This document shows, one piece after another, positions 8,410-16,147 of a stretch of 64,000 bases of DNA. Under the pieces are notes generated by a model. It saw only the letters and a list, made by a program, of their open reading frames with translations. It was not told the origin of the DNA and ran no database searches. The DNA is from Paenibacillus sp. V4I3 (GTDB lineage Bacteria; Bacillota; Bacilli; Paenibacillales; NBRC-103111): positions 1,648,501-1,712,500 of the forward strand of contig NZ_JAUSZA010000001.1 of the NCBI RefSeq assembly GCF_030817215.1, given 5' to 3'. Position numbers and translations under genes: made by a program. Numbering within the stretch: position 1 is the first letter of the stretch; the number at the start of each line of letters is the position of its first letter.

Positions 8410-9252
8410 TTACCTATTCAAATGCAGCTTACGTGTGTTGAGCATGCCGTCCAGACCAGTGGGATCTTGACTCACTTTATATTGGACGAAAGCTTCCGCA
8501 GCCTCCGATGTTCGAATGCGTAAGGGTTTCGGATCCATCTCCGTGACTAATTTAACCATCACCTCTGCAACCGATTCTGACGTTTGAGGCACCGAATTCC
8601 GTTTGGCGAAGGTGTCCAAATACTGCGTGATAATCGGCTTATATTCATCCTCAAGAATGCCGCCGGTTTTTTGAACGTGACCGAGGACGGTGCTGTTAAA
8701 ATTAGTTGCGATCGCGCCGGGCTCAAGCAGTGTGACATCGATATTAAATGTCGGTTTGTAGTAGGTTGCTAAGCTCTCCAACAAACCCTCAACGGCAAAT
8801 TTAGCCGCGCAATAAATCTCATTAAAGGGTTGTCCGACCAAGCCGCCGACACTAGTTGTTGCAACCAGATGCCCAGCATCTGACTTGCGAAGAAGCGGAA
8901 GCCCTGCACGAATCGTATGCATAACCCCATACACATTCGTATCAAAAACGTTATGAATCTCCTCCATAGTCGCTTGCCCCAAGGCTCTCAAAAATCCAAA
9001 GCCCGCATTACAGAACAAAACGTCAAGGTGACCGTGGTTCTTTTCGATAACGGCAAACGCATTTTCCATAGATTCAGGGCTGGTGACTTCCATTTCGATA
9101 AAATGAAGATTAGCCTGATGGCCGTACTTCTCTTGATCGCGTTCGACGTTGCGTGTGCCAGCGTAAACCGTCCAACCAATCTCAGAAAATTTCAATGCAG
9201 TCGCTAATCCTATGCCGGATGAGGCTCCTGTGATCGCTATAATTGTATTCAT
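8410..9252 (-). CDS. SDR family NAD(P)-dependent oxidoreductase
   Basis: The 280-residue classical short-chain dehydrogenase has the nucleotide motif TGASSGIG (about 8-15), NAG (LFCNAGFGF, about 83), catalytic Ser (TTSVGG) and YCAAK (Tyr-x-x-x-Lys, about 147-151). The substrate is not predictable. Two GTTTA-N5-TAAAC dyads lie in its promoter region and a MarR regulator lies directly upstream on the same strand, so repression by that regulator is likely. Confidence 0.93.
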   Translation of the reverse strand: MNTIIAITGASSGIGLATALKFSEIGWTVYAGTRNVERDQEKYGHQANLHFIEMEVTSPESMENAFAVIEKNHGHLDVLFCNAGFGFLRALGQATMEEIHNVFDTNVYGVMHTIRAGLPLLRKSDAGHLVATTSVGGLVGQPFNEIYCAAKFAVEGLLESLATYYKPTFNIDVTLLEPGAIATNFNSTVLGHVQKTGGILEDEYKPIITQYLDTFAKRNSVPQTSESVAEVMVKLVTEMDPKPLRIRTSEAAEAFVQYKVSQDPTGLDGMLNTRKLHLNR

Positions 9253-9270
9253 TCAAAATACTCCTTGTGT

Positions 9271-9301
9271 GTTTATGTTTTAAACTGTTTATGAACTAAA
9301 C
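9271..9301. promoter_or_regulatory. Twin MarR-type operators
   Basis: Two perfect dyads GTTTA-N5-TAAAC at 9271-9285 and 9287-9301, start-to-start 16 bp, just upstream of the SDR gene. A near copy (GTTTA-N5-TATAC, 9796-9810) lies before the MarR gene. Assignment to that MarR is inferred. Confidence 0.6.
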
Positions 9302-9341
9302 GATATATCGATTAAACGAATTCGTCAAGATGAAAATAAAA

Positions 9342-9365
9342 AATCCCAACAGGAACGTTGGGATT
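9342..9365 (-). terminator. Terminator of marR-like gene
   Basis: AATCCCAAC (9342-9350) pairs with GTTGGGATT (9357-9365); on the minus strand it continues into TTTTTATTTT. It overlaps the stop codon. Confidence 0.85.
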
Positions 9366-9777
9366 ATAGCGGCAATTTTTCTAAAAGCTTTTTGAGTGAA
9401 GCCAATTCTTCCTTGGAATAGGGGGTGAATAGCTGTTCGATTTTTTTATTATACGCAGCTAAAATGCTAATTATCAGTTCATTTCCTTTATCCGTCATTT
9501 GAACGAGCTGACTTCTGCGGCTAGTGGGATGCGGCTTGCGGATGACCAAACCCTGCAATTCCAACTTATCTAACAGCTGTGTGATAGCTCCTCTAGTTAG
9601 CCCAAATTCATTGGCGATATCCACAGCGATGCATTCAGGGTGTTTGCGTAGAAACTCCAAGACATACATCATTATCGGTGAAATCTGAAAGTGAGGCAGA
9701 ACCTGCATCAAGTAGGAGGAGATAACATTTTTAATTTCGCGAAATTTGGTCGTAATCAATTCTTGGTCATTTTCCAT
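9364..9777 (-). CDS. MarR family transcriptional regulator
   Basis: The 137-residue winged-helix protein shows the MarR core: CIAVDIANEFGLTRGAITQLLDKLELQGLVIRKPHPTSRRSQLVQMTDKG. MarR dimers usually repress until a phenolic or oxidant ligand binds. The SDR gene lies downstream on the same strand, and matching dyads stand before both genes. The family is certain, the ligand unknown. Confidence 0.93.
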   Translation of the reverse strand: MENDQELITTKFREIKNVISSYLMQVLPHFQISPIMMYVLEFLRKHPECIAVDIANEFGLTRGAITQLLDKLELQGLVIRKPHPTSRRSQLVQMTDKGNELIISILAAYNKKIEQLFTPYSKEELASLKKLLEKLPL

Positions 9778-9795
9778 AGGAAGCCGCCCTTTTTT

Positions 9796-9810
9796 GTTTA
9801 GTTTCTATAC
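9796..9810. promoter_or_regulatory. Imperfect MarR operator copy
   Basis: GTTTA-N5-TATAC, one mismatch from the two dyads before the SDR gene, 18 bp upstream of the MarR start. Suggests autoregulation. Confidence 0.4.
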
Positions 9811-10010
9811 ATTATAACAAAAAAGTGACCCACAGCAACGGGCCGCGGGTCTAAGTATATATTTTAAAGGGGGGTCGAACTTTATTATAGGCTTACTTCA
9901 TTAAAATCAGATGAATTTAAGATGTCATTTTGATTACATTTTTGCTAATGGTAAAATAGAGCTAATGAATACATCAAAGAATAGTGTTGCTAGAGTGGAG
10001 GAACCATGGT

Positions 10011-10440
10011 TTGAAACATTATTCTATGCGATCACATTTGACCATAACTTTCGCTATTATGGCGATGATTCCGATTCTAATTCTAGGCAGTTTTCAAGTT
10101 TCTCAAATTACCCATATTACGCAGGAGTCCAATCAGAATCAGCGGCAGACAACCTATCGACTGGGGGATGCCGTCCAAGATTACATGTACTATCATCGAA
10201 ATGCGGTAGAAACGTTAGCTGCCACAATTACGGCGTCTGATGCTACATTCAGAACACGAGAGAGTTTAACGCTGAAGCTGCAATCGCTGCAAGAAAACTT
10301 GGCAGGCTTTACGGGCATCTACGTCGTTGATCAAAATGGAATCATTAAAGCGACTCATTCGGCTGCGAATAACTCACTCATCAGCTCCGATCTCAAGGAG
10401 CGGGACTACACCAAACGTGTGCAAACCGCACAAAAGTTCC
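10011..10440 (+). pseudogene. Truncated chemoreceptor/dCache sensor N-terminus
   Basis: A TTG at 10011 follows GGAGG (9997-10001) by 9 nt; an ATG at 10023 is the alternative. The encoded part has a TM segment (SHLTITFAIMAMIPILILGSF) and the start of a dCache sensor (HRNAVETLAATI, GFTGIYVVDQNGIIKATHSAA, LKERDYTKRVQTAQ), as in methyl-accepting chemotaxis proteins. The homologous reading stops near 10432-10440; the open frame runs on to 10493 only in sequence antisense to the SLH gene. The rest of the sensor, HAMP and signalling domains are missing. Confidence 0.7.
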
Positions 10441-11220
10441 AGCAGGCTTACCTTTATAAGTCAGCGTATAAGTTGTCCCGGCTTTTTGGGTAGGAACTGG
10501 AACGATGTAGGTGGATTTGGAACCTGTTTTTAACCGTGGAACATTATTGATCGCTAGGCCGTTGTCAAAAACAAAGTTTTTGGACGCTTGATCAAGTTCC
10601 AATTCAGCTGCCGGAATCAGTGCCGAGAAAGTAACTTGCAGTGTTATGGCATTCAAAGCTTGAAGCTTAGTCACTTGAATAGGCGCTAATTGCTGCACTT
10701 CAAAGATCAGAAGAGCGGCTTGACCTCGCGTCACTTGACTTCCTGTGATAGATGCAAAGCTTGGCAGCTTTTCAACCGCTGCTTTATCAACTTTTAACAC
10801 GTTCACAATTACGTCTGCAAGTTGACCGGAAGAGATGGATTGACCTCCCCGGAATTGTCCGGAAGTATCTTTCATTGCACCAAGAGTTTCAAGGGCAACC
10901 GCATAGGAATAGAACCAATCACCTTTCATTACATCGTTAAAATGGTTGGCCGCGGCTGGGTCCATGCTCACATGAAGCGCTAATGCGACTATTTTGGCAA
11001 CCTCTGCGCGAGTCACAGTCTGATTCGGTTTGAAGGTGTTATTCTCATATCCGGATACAACTTGCTGCTGTGCTAATTGTTCAATCGCTGTTTGAACTTG
11101 AGCTGTGTTGGCAGAATCCGTGAAAGGATTAGCTGCTAGTGCATTGAAAGGAAGAATTGCTGATAAACCTACGGTTGCTGTAATCGTTAATGCGGCTAAT
11201 GTCTTTTTGCTGTTTTTCAT
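10393..11220 (-). pseudogene. S-layer homology protein, C-terminally truncated
   Basis: The start is the ATG at 11220 (AGGAG 8 nt upstream). The product has a signal peptide (MKNSKKTLAALTITATVGLS, cleavage after ALA) and SLH repeats anchoring it to cell-wall polymers: FKPNQTVTRAEVAKIVALAL, then a weaker second unit (GDWFYSYAVALETLGAM) and a third (GSQVTRGQAALLIFEVQQ). A following segment (VTKLQALNAITLQVTFSALIPAAE) looks like a beta-sandwich domain. The last residues (about 10393-10435) are read from the chemoreceptor fragment's opposite strand, so the true C-terminus is lost at a junction near 10435. Confidence 0.75.
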
Positions 11221-11389
11221 ATATAACACTCCTATTCGATGATGTTTGGATTGCGCTGTTGTTTACATCGTGCTGTCGCTCTACAGAACCTAGTTTACCT
11301 GTCAGGGCATTACAATCGAATAAAAATTCCGTGCTGCACATTACAAAATCGTAAAAATTTGATATCCCCACTCGAAAAGCAATACAAAA

Positions 11390-11453
11390 AACGGCCTTAC
11401 AGCTGTAAAAGATTTGAGTATGTGCTCAGATCTTCTACGTCTGTAAGGCCGTT
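11390..11453 (-). terminator. Terminator of bioY
   Basis: AACGGCCTTACAG (11390-11402) pairs with CTGTAAGGCCGTT (11441-11453); an inner AGATTTGAG/CTCAGATCT stem extends it. Minus-strand reading ends in TTTTTTGTATT. Confidence 0.85.
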
Positions 11454-11469
11454 GTTCGTTTTCAGAGTC

Positions 11470-12081
11470 TTAAATGCTAAGATCTGTAGGGCTATTACTT
11501 TTAACGACGCTATGTGAAGAGTTGCCCGTAAGTCTTTGCGGGGGGAATACTTGGCGAACAGGAGCAATGATGAGTGCTGCAACCACAGCCTTGATGGCAT
11601 CTCCTAGTAAGAATGGATAGCACGCTGCTGTCATGGCTTTGGCGAATGTATAGGTAGGTACTTTGTACATTAACCAAGGAACTCCGGCCAGATACAGAAT
11701 GAGAGAGCCGAATACTTCAAGGACTAAGAAGGCGGCGATGTAACCCATAATGCCATTCACACGAATACGAGGTAAAATAAGACCGATAAGCATAGCCGAA
11801 ATAGGCCAAATCATAATGAAGCCGCCAGTAGGTCCGAGGACGACACCTAAACCGCCATTCCCGTGAAGCAGGGGAAAGCCAATGGCTGTGAGGACGACAA
11901 CGAGTGCCATGCTTAGGAATCCATAGCGAGCTCCTAGTAATCCGCCAGCAAGCATAACCGCTAGTGTTTGCAATGTAATAGGTACAGGTGTCAAAGGAAG
12001 AGAAATTTTTGCAAAGCTGAATAAAACGAGAATAGCGGCAAATAGTGCGCTAAAAACAACGCCGCGGAGAGTGAGTTTCAT
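11470..12081 (-). CDS. bioY: Biotin transporter substrate-binding subunit BioY
   Basis: The product is a hydrophobic BioY S component with about six TM spans. Recognisable stretches are LPLTPVPITLQTLAVMLAGGLLGARYG, LGVVLGPTGGFIMIWPISA and FLLGDAIKAVVAALI. It binds biotin and docks on the ECF energizing module encoded divergently. I choose the ATG of MKLTLRG at 12081; the ATG at 12090 is only 2 nt from AGGAG. A BirA-type operator sits upstream (12119-12151). Confidence 0.93.
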   Translation of the reverse strand: MKLTLRGVVFSALFAAILVLFSFAKISLPLTPVPITLQTLAVMLAGGLLGARYGFLSMALVVVLTAIGFPLLHGNGGLGVVLGPTGGFIMIWPISAMLIGLILPRIRVNGIMGYIAAFLVLEVFGSLILYLAGVPWLMYKVPTYTFAKAMTAACYPFLLGDAIKAVVAALIIAPVRQVFPPQRLTGNSSHSVVKSNSPTDLSI

Positions 12082-12118
12082 ATTGTTCATCGCTCCTGTT
12101 TCTGTTATTGTAAATGTA

Positions 12119-12151
12119 TTGTCAACCAATTATATCGACGTTGGTTAACAA
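12119..12151. promoter_or_regulatory. BirA operator (bio box)
   Basis: Inverted repeat TTGTCAACC (12119-12127) and GGTTAACAA (12143-12151) with a 15-bp spacer, matching the Bacillota BirA operator form. It lies between bioY and the ecfA genes and would repress both when biotin is plentiful. Confidence 0.85.
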
Positions 12152-12199
12152 TTCAGATGATAGCACATCTTTTGTGAAAGTGAAAGGAACATTTTACAT

Positions 12200-13039
12200 A
12201 TGACAAAGAGAGAGATTTTAGCTTCTTTGGAGAAAGCCTCCGTTATCTATCGAACAGAATCGGGAGAAGGAAGGCAAGTATGGTCAGATATCTCCATGGA
12301 TATTCGTCAGGGTGAGTGGATTGTCGTCATAGGACCCAATGGCAGCGGAAAAAGCACACTAGCCAGCGTATTACTGGGCTTAAGTCCGCTCTCAAGTGGG
12401 CAGTTCGTTCATAAACAAGACCAGCATAGGCTAACCCGAGGTGTGCTGCAAATACCAGATGCCCAGTTTGTTGGAGATACGATTCAGGAAGAGCTGGACT
12501 ACCTACCGAATGGGCAGAATTTAAGCACAGAAGCACGTAAAGAGTGGTACTTTGAAACCTTATCTGCCGTTGGATTGACGATCCCGATCGAGCGGGCGCT
12601 TAATACGTTATCCGGTGGGCAAAAGCAGTTGGTGAATCTTGCAGCAGCGCTTGCTGCTCAACCAAAGATTCTTGTATTAGATGAGCCGACCGCGATGCTG
12701 GACCCTGCGGCAAGGAAGGAAGTACGCCAAGCGGTACGTGAAGCGAATAAGCGTGGAACGACGATTGTGTGGATTACCCATCGTTTGGAAGAATTGGCGG
12801 ATGCCACCCGTGTCGTTGGTTTCGGAGAGGGACGGATAACCTTTGATGGGGAGCCGAGAGTGTTTTTTTATGGGGAAGGGGGAGAATTATCGGTCATGAC
12901 ACCCTGTATGGAATTAGGGTTTGATCCGCCTTTTGTGGTCAAGACAGCCATTGGTCTTCTGCAGCAAGGTTGTCAGCTTGACCTCCTCCCGATAGATATG
13001 GAAGAGCTGGCCAAGGCGGTGACAAACTTATGCCCATAG
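12200..13039 (+). CDS. ECF transporter ATPase (EcfA/BioM-like)
   Basis: The 279-residue ABC ATPase has Walker A GPNGSGKST (about 48-56), Q-loop region DAQFVGDT, signature LSGGQKQ (about 137-143), Walker B ILVLDEPTA and H-loop WITHRLEE. It is the first of two ATPase halves of an energy-coupling-factor transporter and overlaps the next gene by 10 bp. Its divergence from bioY over a BirA operator points to biotin uptake. Confidence 0.92.
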   Translation: MTKREILASLEKASVIYRTESGEGRQVWSDISMDIRQGEWIVVIGPNGSGKSTLASVLLGLSPLSSGQFVHKQDQHRLTRGVLQIPDAQFVGDTIQEELDYLPNGQNLSTEARKEWYFETLSAVGLTIPIERALNTLSGGQKQLVNLAAALAAQPKILVLDEPTAMLDPAARKEVRQAVREANKRGTTIVWITHRLEELADATRVVGFGEGRITFDGEPRVFFYGEGGELSVMTPCMELGFDPPFVVKTAIGLLQQGCQLDLLPIDMEELAKAVTNLCP

Positions 13040-14706
13040 CTCTGCAGGACATTCGGGTAGATGCTCCGGATGACCCTAACAATCAACTGCTGAAGGATAT
13101 CAGCTTCAAATTGTCGGATGGATCGTTGACCTTGTTAATTGGTCATACGGGTTCTGGGAAATCAACACTGTTGCAGGTCATGGCCGGAATTCTGGAACCA
13201 TCCTTAGGAACAATTACCCTTGATGAGCAGACATTGTGGCACAAACGAAAAGTAGACCAAGCCCATCTCCTGCGTCTAGGTTTGATATTTCAATTCCCCG
13301 AGCAGCAGCTGTTCGCGCGCAGTGTACGTCAGGAATTCGCGTACTCTTTGCGTCCTTACCGGCTCGGGGCGGACGAACGCGAGCGCCGCATTCGCGCCGC
13401 TTGCGCTGATCTCGATCCACGTGGCGTCATCGCCATGGATCGGTCGCCCTTCTCGCTGAGCGGCGGCGAGCAGCGCCGGCTCGCGCTGGCCACAACCTTC
13501 GCCACTGCGCCGGATTGGCTCCTCATGGATGAGCCAACTGCCGGCTTAGAGGCGGCAGCCGTCCGCGAATTGCTGCGCATCATTCGCGTGCGCGAACGTG
13601 GCGGCTTCGTCATCGCCACGCACGACCTGGACACGTTCTTTCCGCTAGCGGACCGTGTCCTCGTTCTAGACCGCGGCGCGCTCGTCTTCGACGGCTCGCC
13701 GGAAGAGCTTTGCCGCGCGCCGGAGGTGCTGACACGCGCGGGGGTCGGCCTCCCGAGCTGCGTGGAGGCCGCTAAAGAGCTGGCGCGCTATGGCATCACC
13801 ATAGCGCCGGACCGGCTCACGCCGGAGCTTGCCGCGCCGGCGATCGCAGAGGCGCTGCGCGGATGCGCCAGCGCCAGCCCTAGGCCGGCGCCGCAAGCGG
13901 CAGCGCCGAGCCCGCAGGCCAGGCGCGAAGCTGCTGGCGAGGCCTCGAAGCCGCCGCAGGCCGTGTGGCTGCGGCTGGACCCGCGCGCGAAGTGGCTGCT
14001 CTACCTGCTGCTCGTCATCGGGACGATGCAGCAGCAGCAGTGGAGCGGCCTCGCGGCATCCATGCTGCTCCTCAGCCTCGCGTTTCTCGGCCTCCCGCGA
14101 TCCGTCCTTCGCGGCAGCATGAAGATCGCTCTGCCATTCCTGATCTTCATGTTCATTTCGATCTTTCTGGCAGGGCTGGACTGGTCAACCGCTGAAGGGC
14201 AGTTTCCGCTTGGTTTCTCGGCGGAGCGTGGCTGGAGCACGGCACTCATGTTAACACGGTTGTTTCTCGTCCTTATGGCAGGCTATTGGCTAGCCGTCAC
14301 GACGCCTTATGGTCAGCTCGTGGAAGGGCTCAATTGGGCCTTGAAATATTTCCACAAAGTTAAGCTGCCGGTTGAATCGTTTTCTTTGGCCGTTTCCTTG
14401 ATTTTCCGCTTCATTCCGCTCATCCTGCGGGAGTGGCAGCGGTTCTCAGCCATCGTAAGAGCCAGAGGCAAAGCATCAATCCGCCCGGGTACTGTTCGTT
14501 CACGAGATATCCCGGCGTTGGTCGTCCCCTTGCTGCTCGCTATGTTTCATAAGGCTGAGCAAATGACCATTGCGATGGAACTGAAAAAAATCGACGGCAA
14601 ACAGCTGCTGCTGAAGAAAAACACTTTGCAGTGGCGAGGTATGGACACAATTCTCGTTGCCACGGGTATTTTTTGTTTTTCATTACTGATGTACATGCAA
14701 TCATAA
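13030..14706 (+). CDS. Fused ECF ATPase-transmembrane subunit (EcfA-EcfT)
   Basis: The 558-residue protein joins two parts. Residues about 1-270 are an ABC ATPase (Walker A GHTGSGKST, signature LSGGEQRRLAL, Walker B WLLMDEPTAG, H-loop ATHDLD). Residues about 315-558 are an EcfT/CbiQ membrane subunit with the coupling motif IVRARGKASIR; the second coupling box appears as AMELKKIDGK rather than the usual Ala-Arg-Gly form. A Pro/Ala linker (about 275-312) joins them. These subunits are normally separate genes. The middle (about 13360-14110) is far richer in GC than either end. Confidence 0.9.
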   Translation: MPIALQDIRVDAPDDPNNQLLKDISFKLSDGSLTLLIGHTGSGKSTLLQVMAGILEPSLGTITLDEQTLWHKRKVDQAHLLRLGLIFQFPEQQLFARSVRQEFAYSLRPYRLGADERERRIRAACADLDPRGVIAMDRSPFSLSGGEQRRLALATTFATAPDWLLMDEPTAGLEAAAVRELLRIIRVRERGGFVIATHDLDTFFPLADRVLVLDRGALVFDGSPEELCRAPEVLTRAGVGLPSCVEAAKELARYGITIAPDRLTPELAAPAIAEALRGCASASPRPAPQAAAPSPQARREAAGEASKPPQAVWLRLDPRAKWLLYLLLVIGTMQQQQWSGLAASMLLLSLAFLGLPRSVLRGSMKIALPFLIFMFISIFLAGLDWSTAEGQFPLGFSAERGWSTALMLTRLFLVLMAGYWLAVTTPYGQLVEGLNWALKYFHKVKLPVESFSLAVSLIFRFIPLILREWQRFSAIVRARGKASIRPGTVRSRDIPALVVPLLLAMFHKAEQMTIAMELKKIDGKQLLLKKNTLQWRGMDTILVATGIFCFSLLMYMQS

Positions 14707-14713
14707 ATTCCGG

Positions 14714-14760
14714 GGGCTGTCCCAAATGTAGATAATGTCTACTTAAGGACAGCTCTTTTA
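14714..14760 (+). terminator. Terminator of ECF operon
   Basis: GGCTGTCC (14715-14722) pairs with GGACAGCT (14747-14754), with inner GTAGA/TCTAC, followed by CTTTTA. Confidence 0.75.
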
Positions 14761-14813
14761 AGTCCTATTGACCTTCAGGGACATTTGAATCGGTATTCAA
14801 AACGAAATTCATA

Positions 14814-14942
14814 CTTCCATTGGATTTTTCCAATGGAAGCTACTCTCAGGCTTCGAAATTCGTGTTTCTACTGGAAAAATCCAATGGAATTGATTTTTAA
14901 GCCGTCAAATCCCTACTTCCACTGGATTTAATCCAATGGAAG
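14814..14942. repeat. Phased palindrome array I
   Basis: Three related palindromes built on CTTCCAYTGGA / TCCAATGGAAG: 14814-14839, 14865-14890 (degenerate) and 14916-14942. Centres are 51 and 51.5 bp apart. The 25 bp between them also share a weak GRCT-CGAAATT element, so this is a degenerate 51-bp tandem repeat. The whole 14707-15213 gap holds this array, a terminator and a CTT-rich simple repeat. Confidence 0.7.
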
Positions 14943-15057
14943 AAGCAAGCAGACTGCGAAATTTACAAAGTCTAAGCTGAATTTTCCATTTATGACTTTT
15001 GGGGTTGCTCCTTGATTTTTTTGTTTTTCTTTTTGCACTTTTTTATGCTCTTTTTTT

Positions 15058-15107
15058 AGCTCTTCTTCTTGCTCTTCTTCTTGCTCTTCTTTATGCTCTA
15101 GCTCTTC
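15058..15107. repeat. Simple 12-bp CT-rich repeat
   Basis: About four imperfect copies of GCTCTTCTTCTT. Antisense, it would encode a Glu/Gln/Lys-rich run, but that frame is interrupted by a stop after ATGGAGCAGCAAGTGGAG, so I treat it as non-coding. Confidence 0.5.
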
Positions 15108-15213
15108 TCACTCCACTTGCTGCTCCATATTCTCCTTCGCTCGCCACGTCATCTTGAGACCAATCGCTCCGTATACTATACTTAAATGAAGAACAGGGAT
15201 GGCGGTGACGAGA

Positions 15214-15987
15214 ATGGAAACAGCGTACACAATTTACGAGCAGCAGATGTTAAAAAAGCTGAAACGCTGGGAAATTCGGCAGCAGAAGGCACCTAACCTG
15301 ATGGAAAGAGCCTCCAAATCTGTTCAAACCAGCATTAATAACTTGATCCCCGACAAGGTTCATAAGACAATAACCGCGACCGTTAAAGGAATCGTACAAA
15401 CGACCCTATTCGGTATGAATTACATTCCCAAAAACAACCCGTTATACGGCGTCTCCTTAGCAGATAGCGATGCCAAAGCTGAGGAACTATTATCCCTATA
15501 TAAAAAGATTGCAGCAGCAGAAGGAGCAGGTACGGGAGCGGGTGGGATCCTGCTAGGATTGGCGGATTTCCCGATTCTGATCGGCATTAAATTGAAATTC
15601 CTATTTGAGCTGGCACATGCGTATGGCTACTCGACGAAAGATTACCGGGAGCGGTTGTTCATTCTCTATGTGTTTCAGCTGGCCTTTTCCAGTCCGAATA
15701 AGAAACCGGATCTTCTTCATACCATTAAGAATTGGCATACCATTTCTCATTCCTTTCCACCGGCTGAGGACTACATGAATCAAGTGGATTGGCAGCAGCT
15801 GCAGCAGGAATACCGGGATACGATTGATTTTCGTAAAATGCTTCAGCTCGTCCCCGGCATCGGGGCGGTGGTGGGCGCTTGGGCGAACTTTGGTTTGCTG
15901 GAGGAGCTCGGCGTGGCAGGAATGAACTGTTTTCGATTACGCCGATTACATGATAAAGCGGAGAGCGATGGCTTCGAATCCAAATAA
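15214..15987 (+). CDS. EcsC family protein
   Basis: About 257 residues. The EcsC signature runs through the middle: AAAEGAGTGAGGILLGLADFPILIGIKLKFLFELAHAYGY, then a C-terminal VPGIGAVVGAWANFGLLEELG. EcsC is part of the Ecs system linked to secretion and intramembrane proteolysis, but EcsA/EcsB are not adjacent. I prefer METAY at 15214, preceded at 6 nt by GGCGGTGA, over the ATG at 15199. Confidence 0.85.
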   Translation: METAYTIYEQQMLKKLKRWEIRQQKAPNLMERASKSVQTSINNLIPDKVHKTITATVKGIVQTTLFGMNYIPKNNPLYGVSLADSDAKAEELLSLYKKIAAAEGAGTGAGGILLGLADFPILIGIKLKFLFELAHAYGYSTKDYRERLFILYVFQLAFSSPNKKPDLLHTIKNWHTISHSFPPAEDYMNQVDWQQLQQEYRDTIDFRKMLQLVPGIGAVVGAWANFGLLEELGVAGMNCFRLRRLHDKAESDGFESK

Positions 15988-16056
15988 AACTCATATTGTT
16001 CAAAAACTGGTCAAATTTATAGTGATTTTCGATGAGAAATAGCATATTATAAAAGA

Positions 16057-16080
16057 AAGAGTCGTTAATCGGCTCTTCTT
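16057..16080 (+). terminator. Possible terminator of ecsC-like gene
   Basis: AAGAGTCG (16057-16064) pairs with CGGCTCTT (16070-16077) with one G-T pair and a 5-nt loop, followed by CTTAT. Confidence 0.4.
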
Positions 16081-16089
16081 ATAAAAGTA

Positions 16090-16127
16090 TGTGATATTTT
16101 TCACATATATATGTGATTTATTTCACA
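16090..16127. promoter_or_regulatory. Two TGTGA-N6-TCACA boxes (Fnr/Crp or Rex-like)
   Basis: Perfect dyads at 16090-16105 and 16112-16127, centres 22 bp apart (two helical turns), 21 bp upstream of the NADH dehydrogenase start. They match the Fnr/Crp half-site and are also close to the Rex operator TTGTGAA-N4-TTCACAA; Rex is known to control ndh in Bacillus. Confidence 0.65.
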
Positions 16128-16147
16128 AATCGGAGGAGAGGATTTCA

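Noticed and set aside
13829-14122. Arg/Cys-rich alternative frames in the ECF fusion gene
   Set aside because: Composition is a by-product of the GC-rich patch; they overlap a clear ABC-EcfT frame.
14941-15145. Glu/Lys-rich minus-strand frame over the CT repeat
   Set aside because: An in-frame TGA follows the only ATG with context, and the coding appearance comes from the simple repeat.
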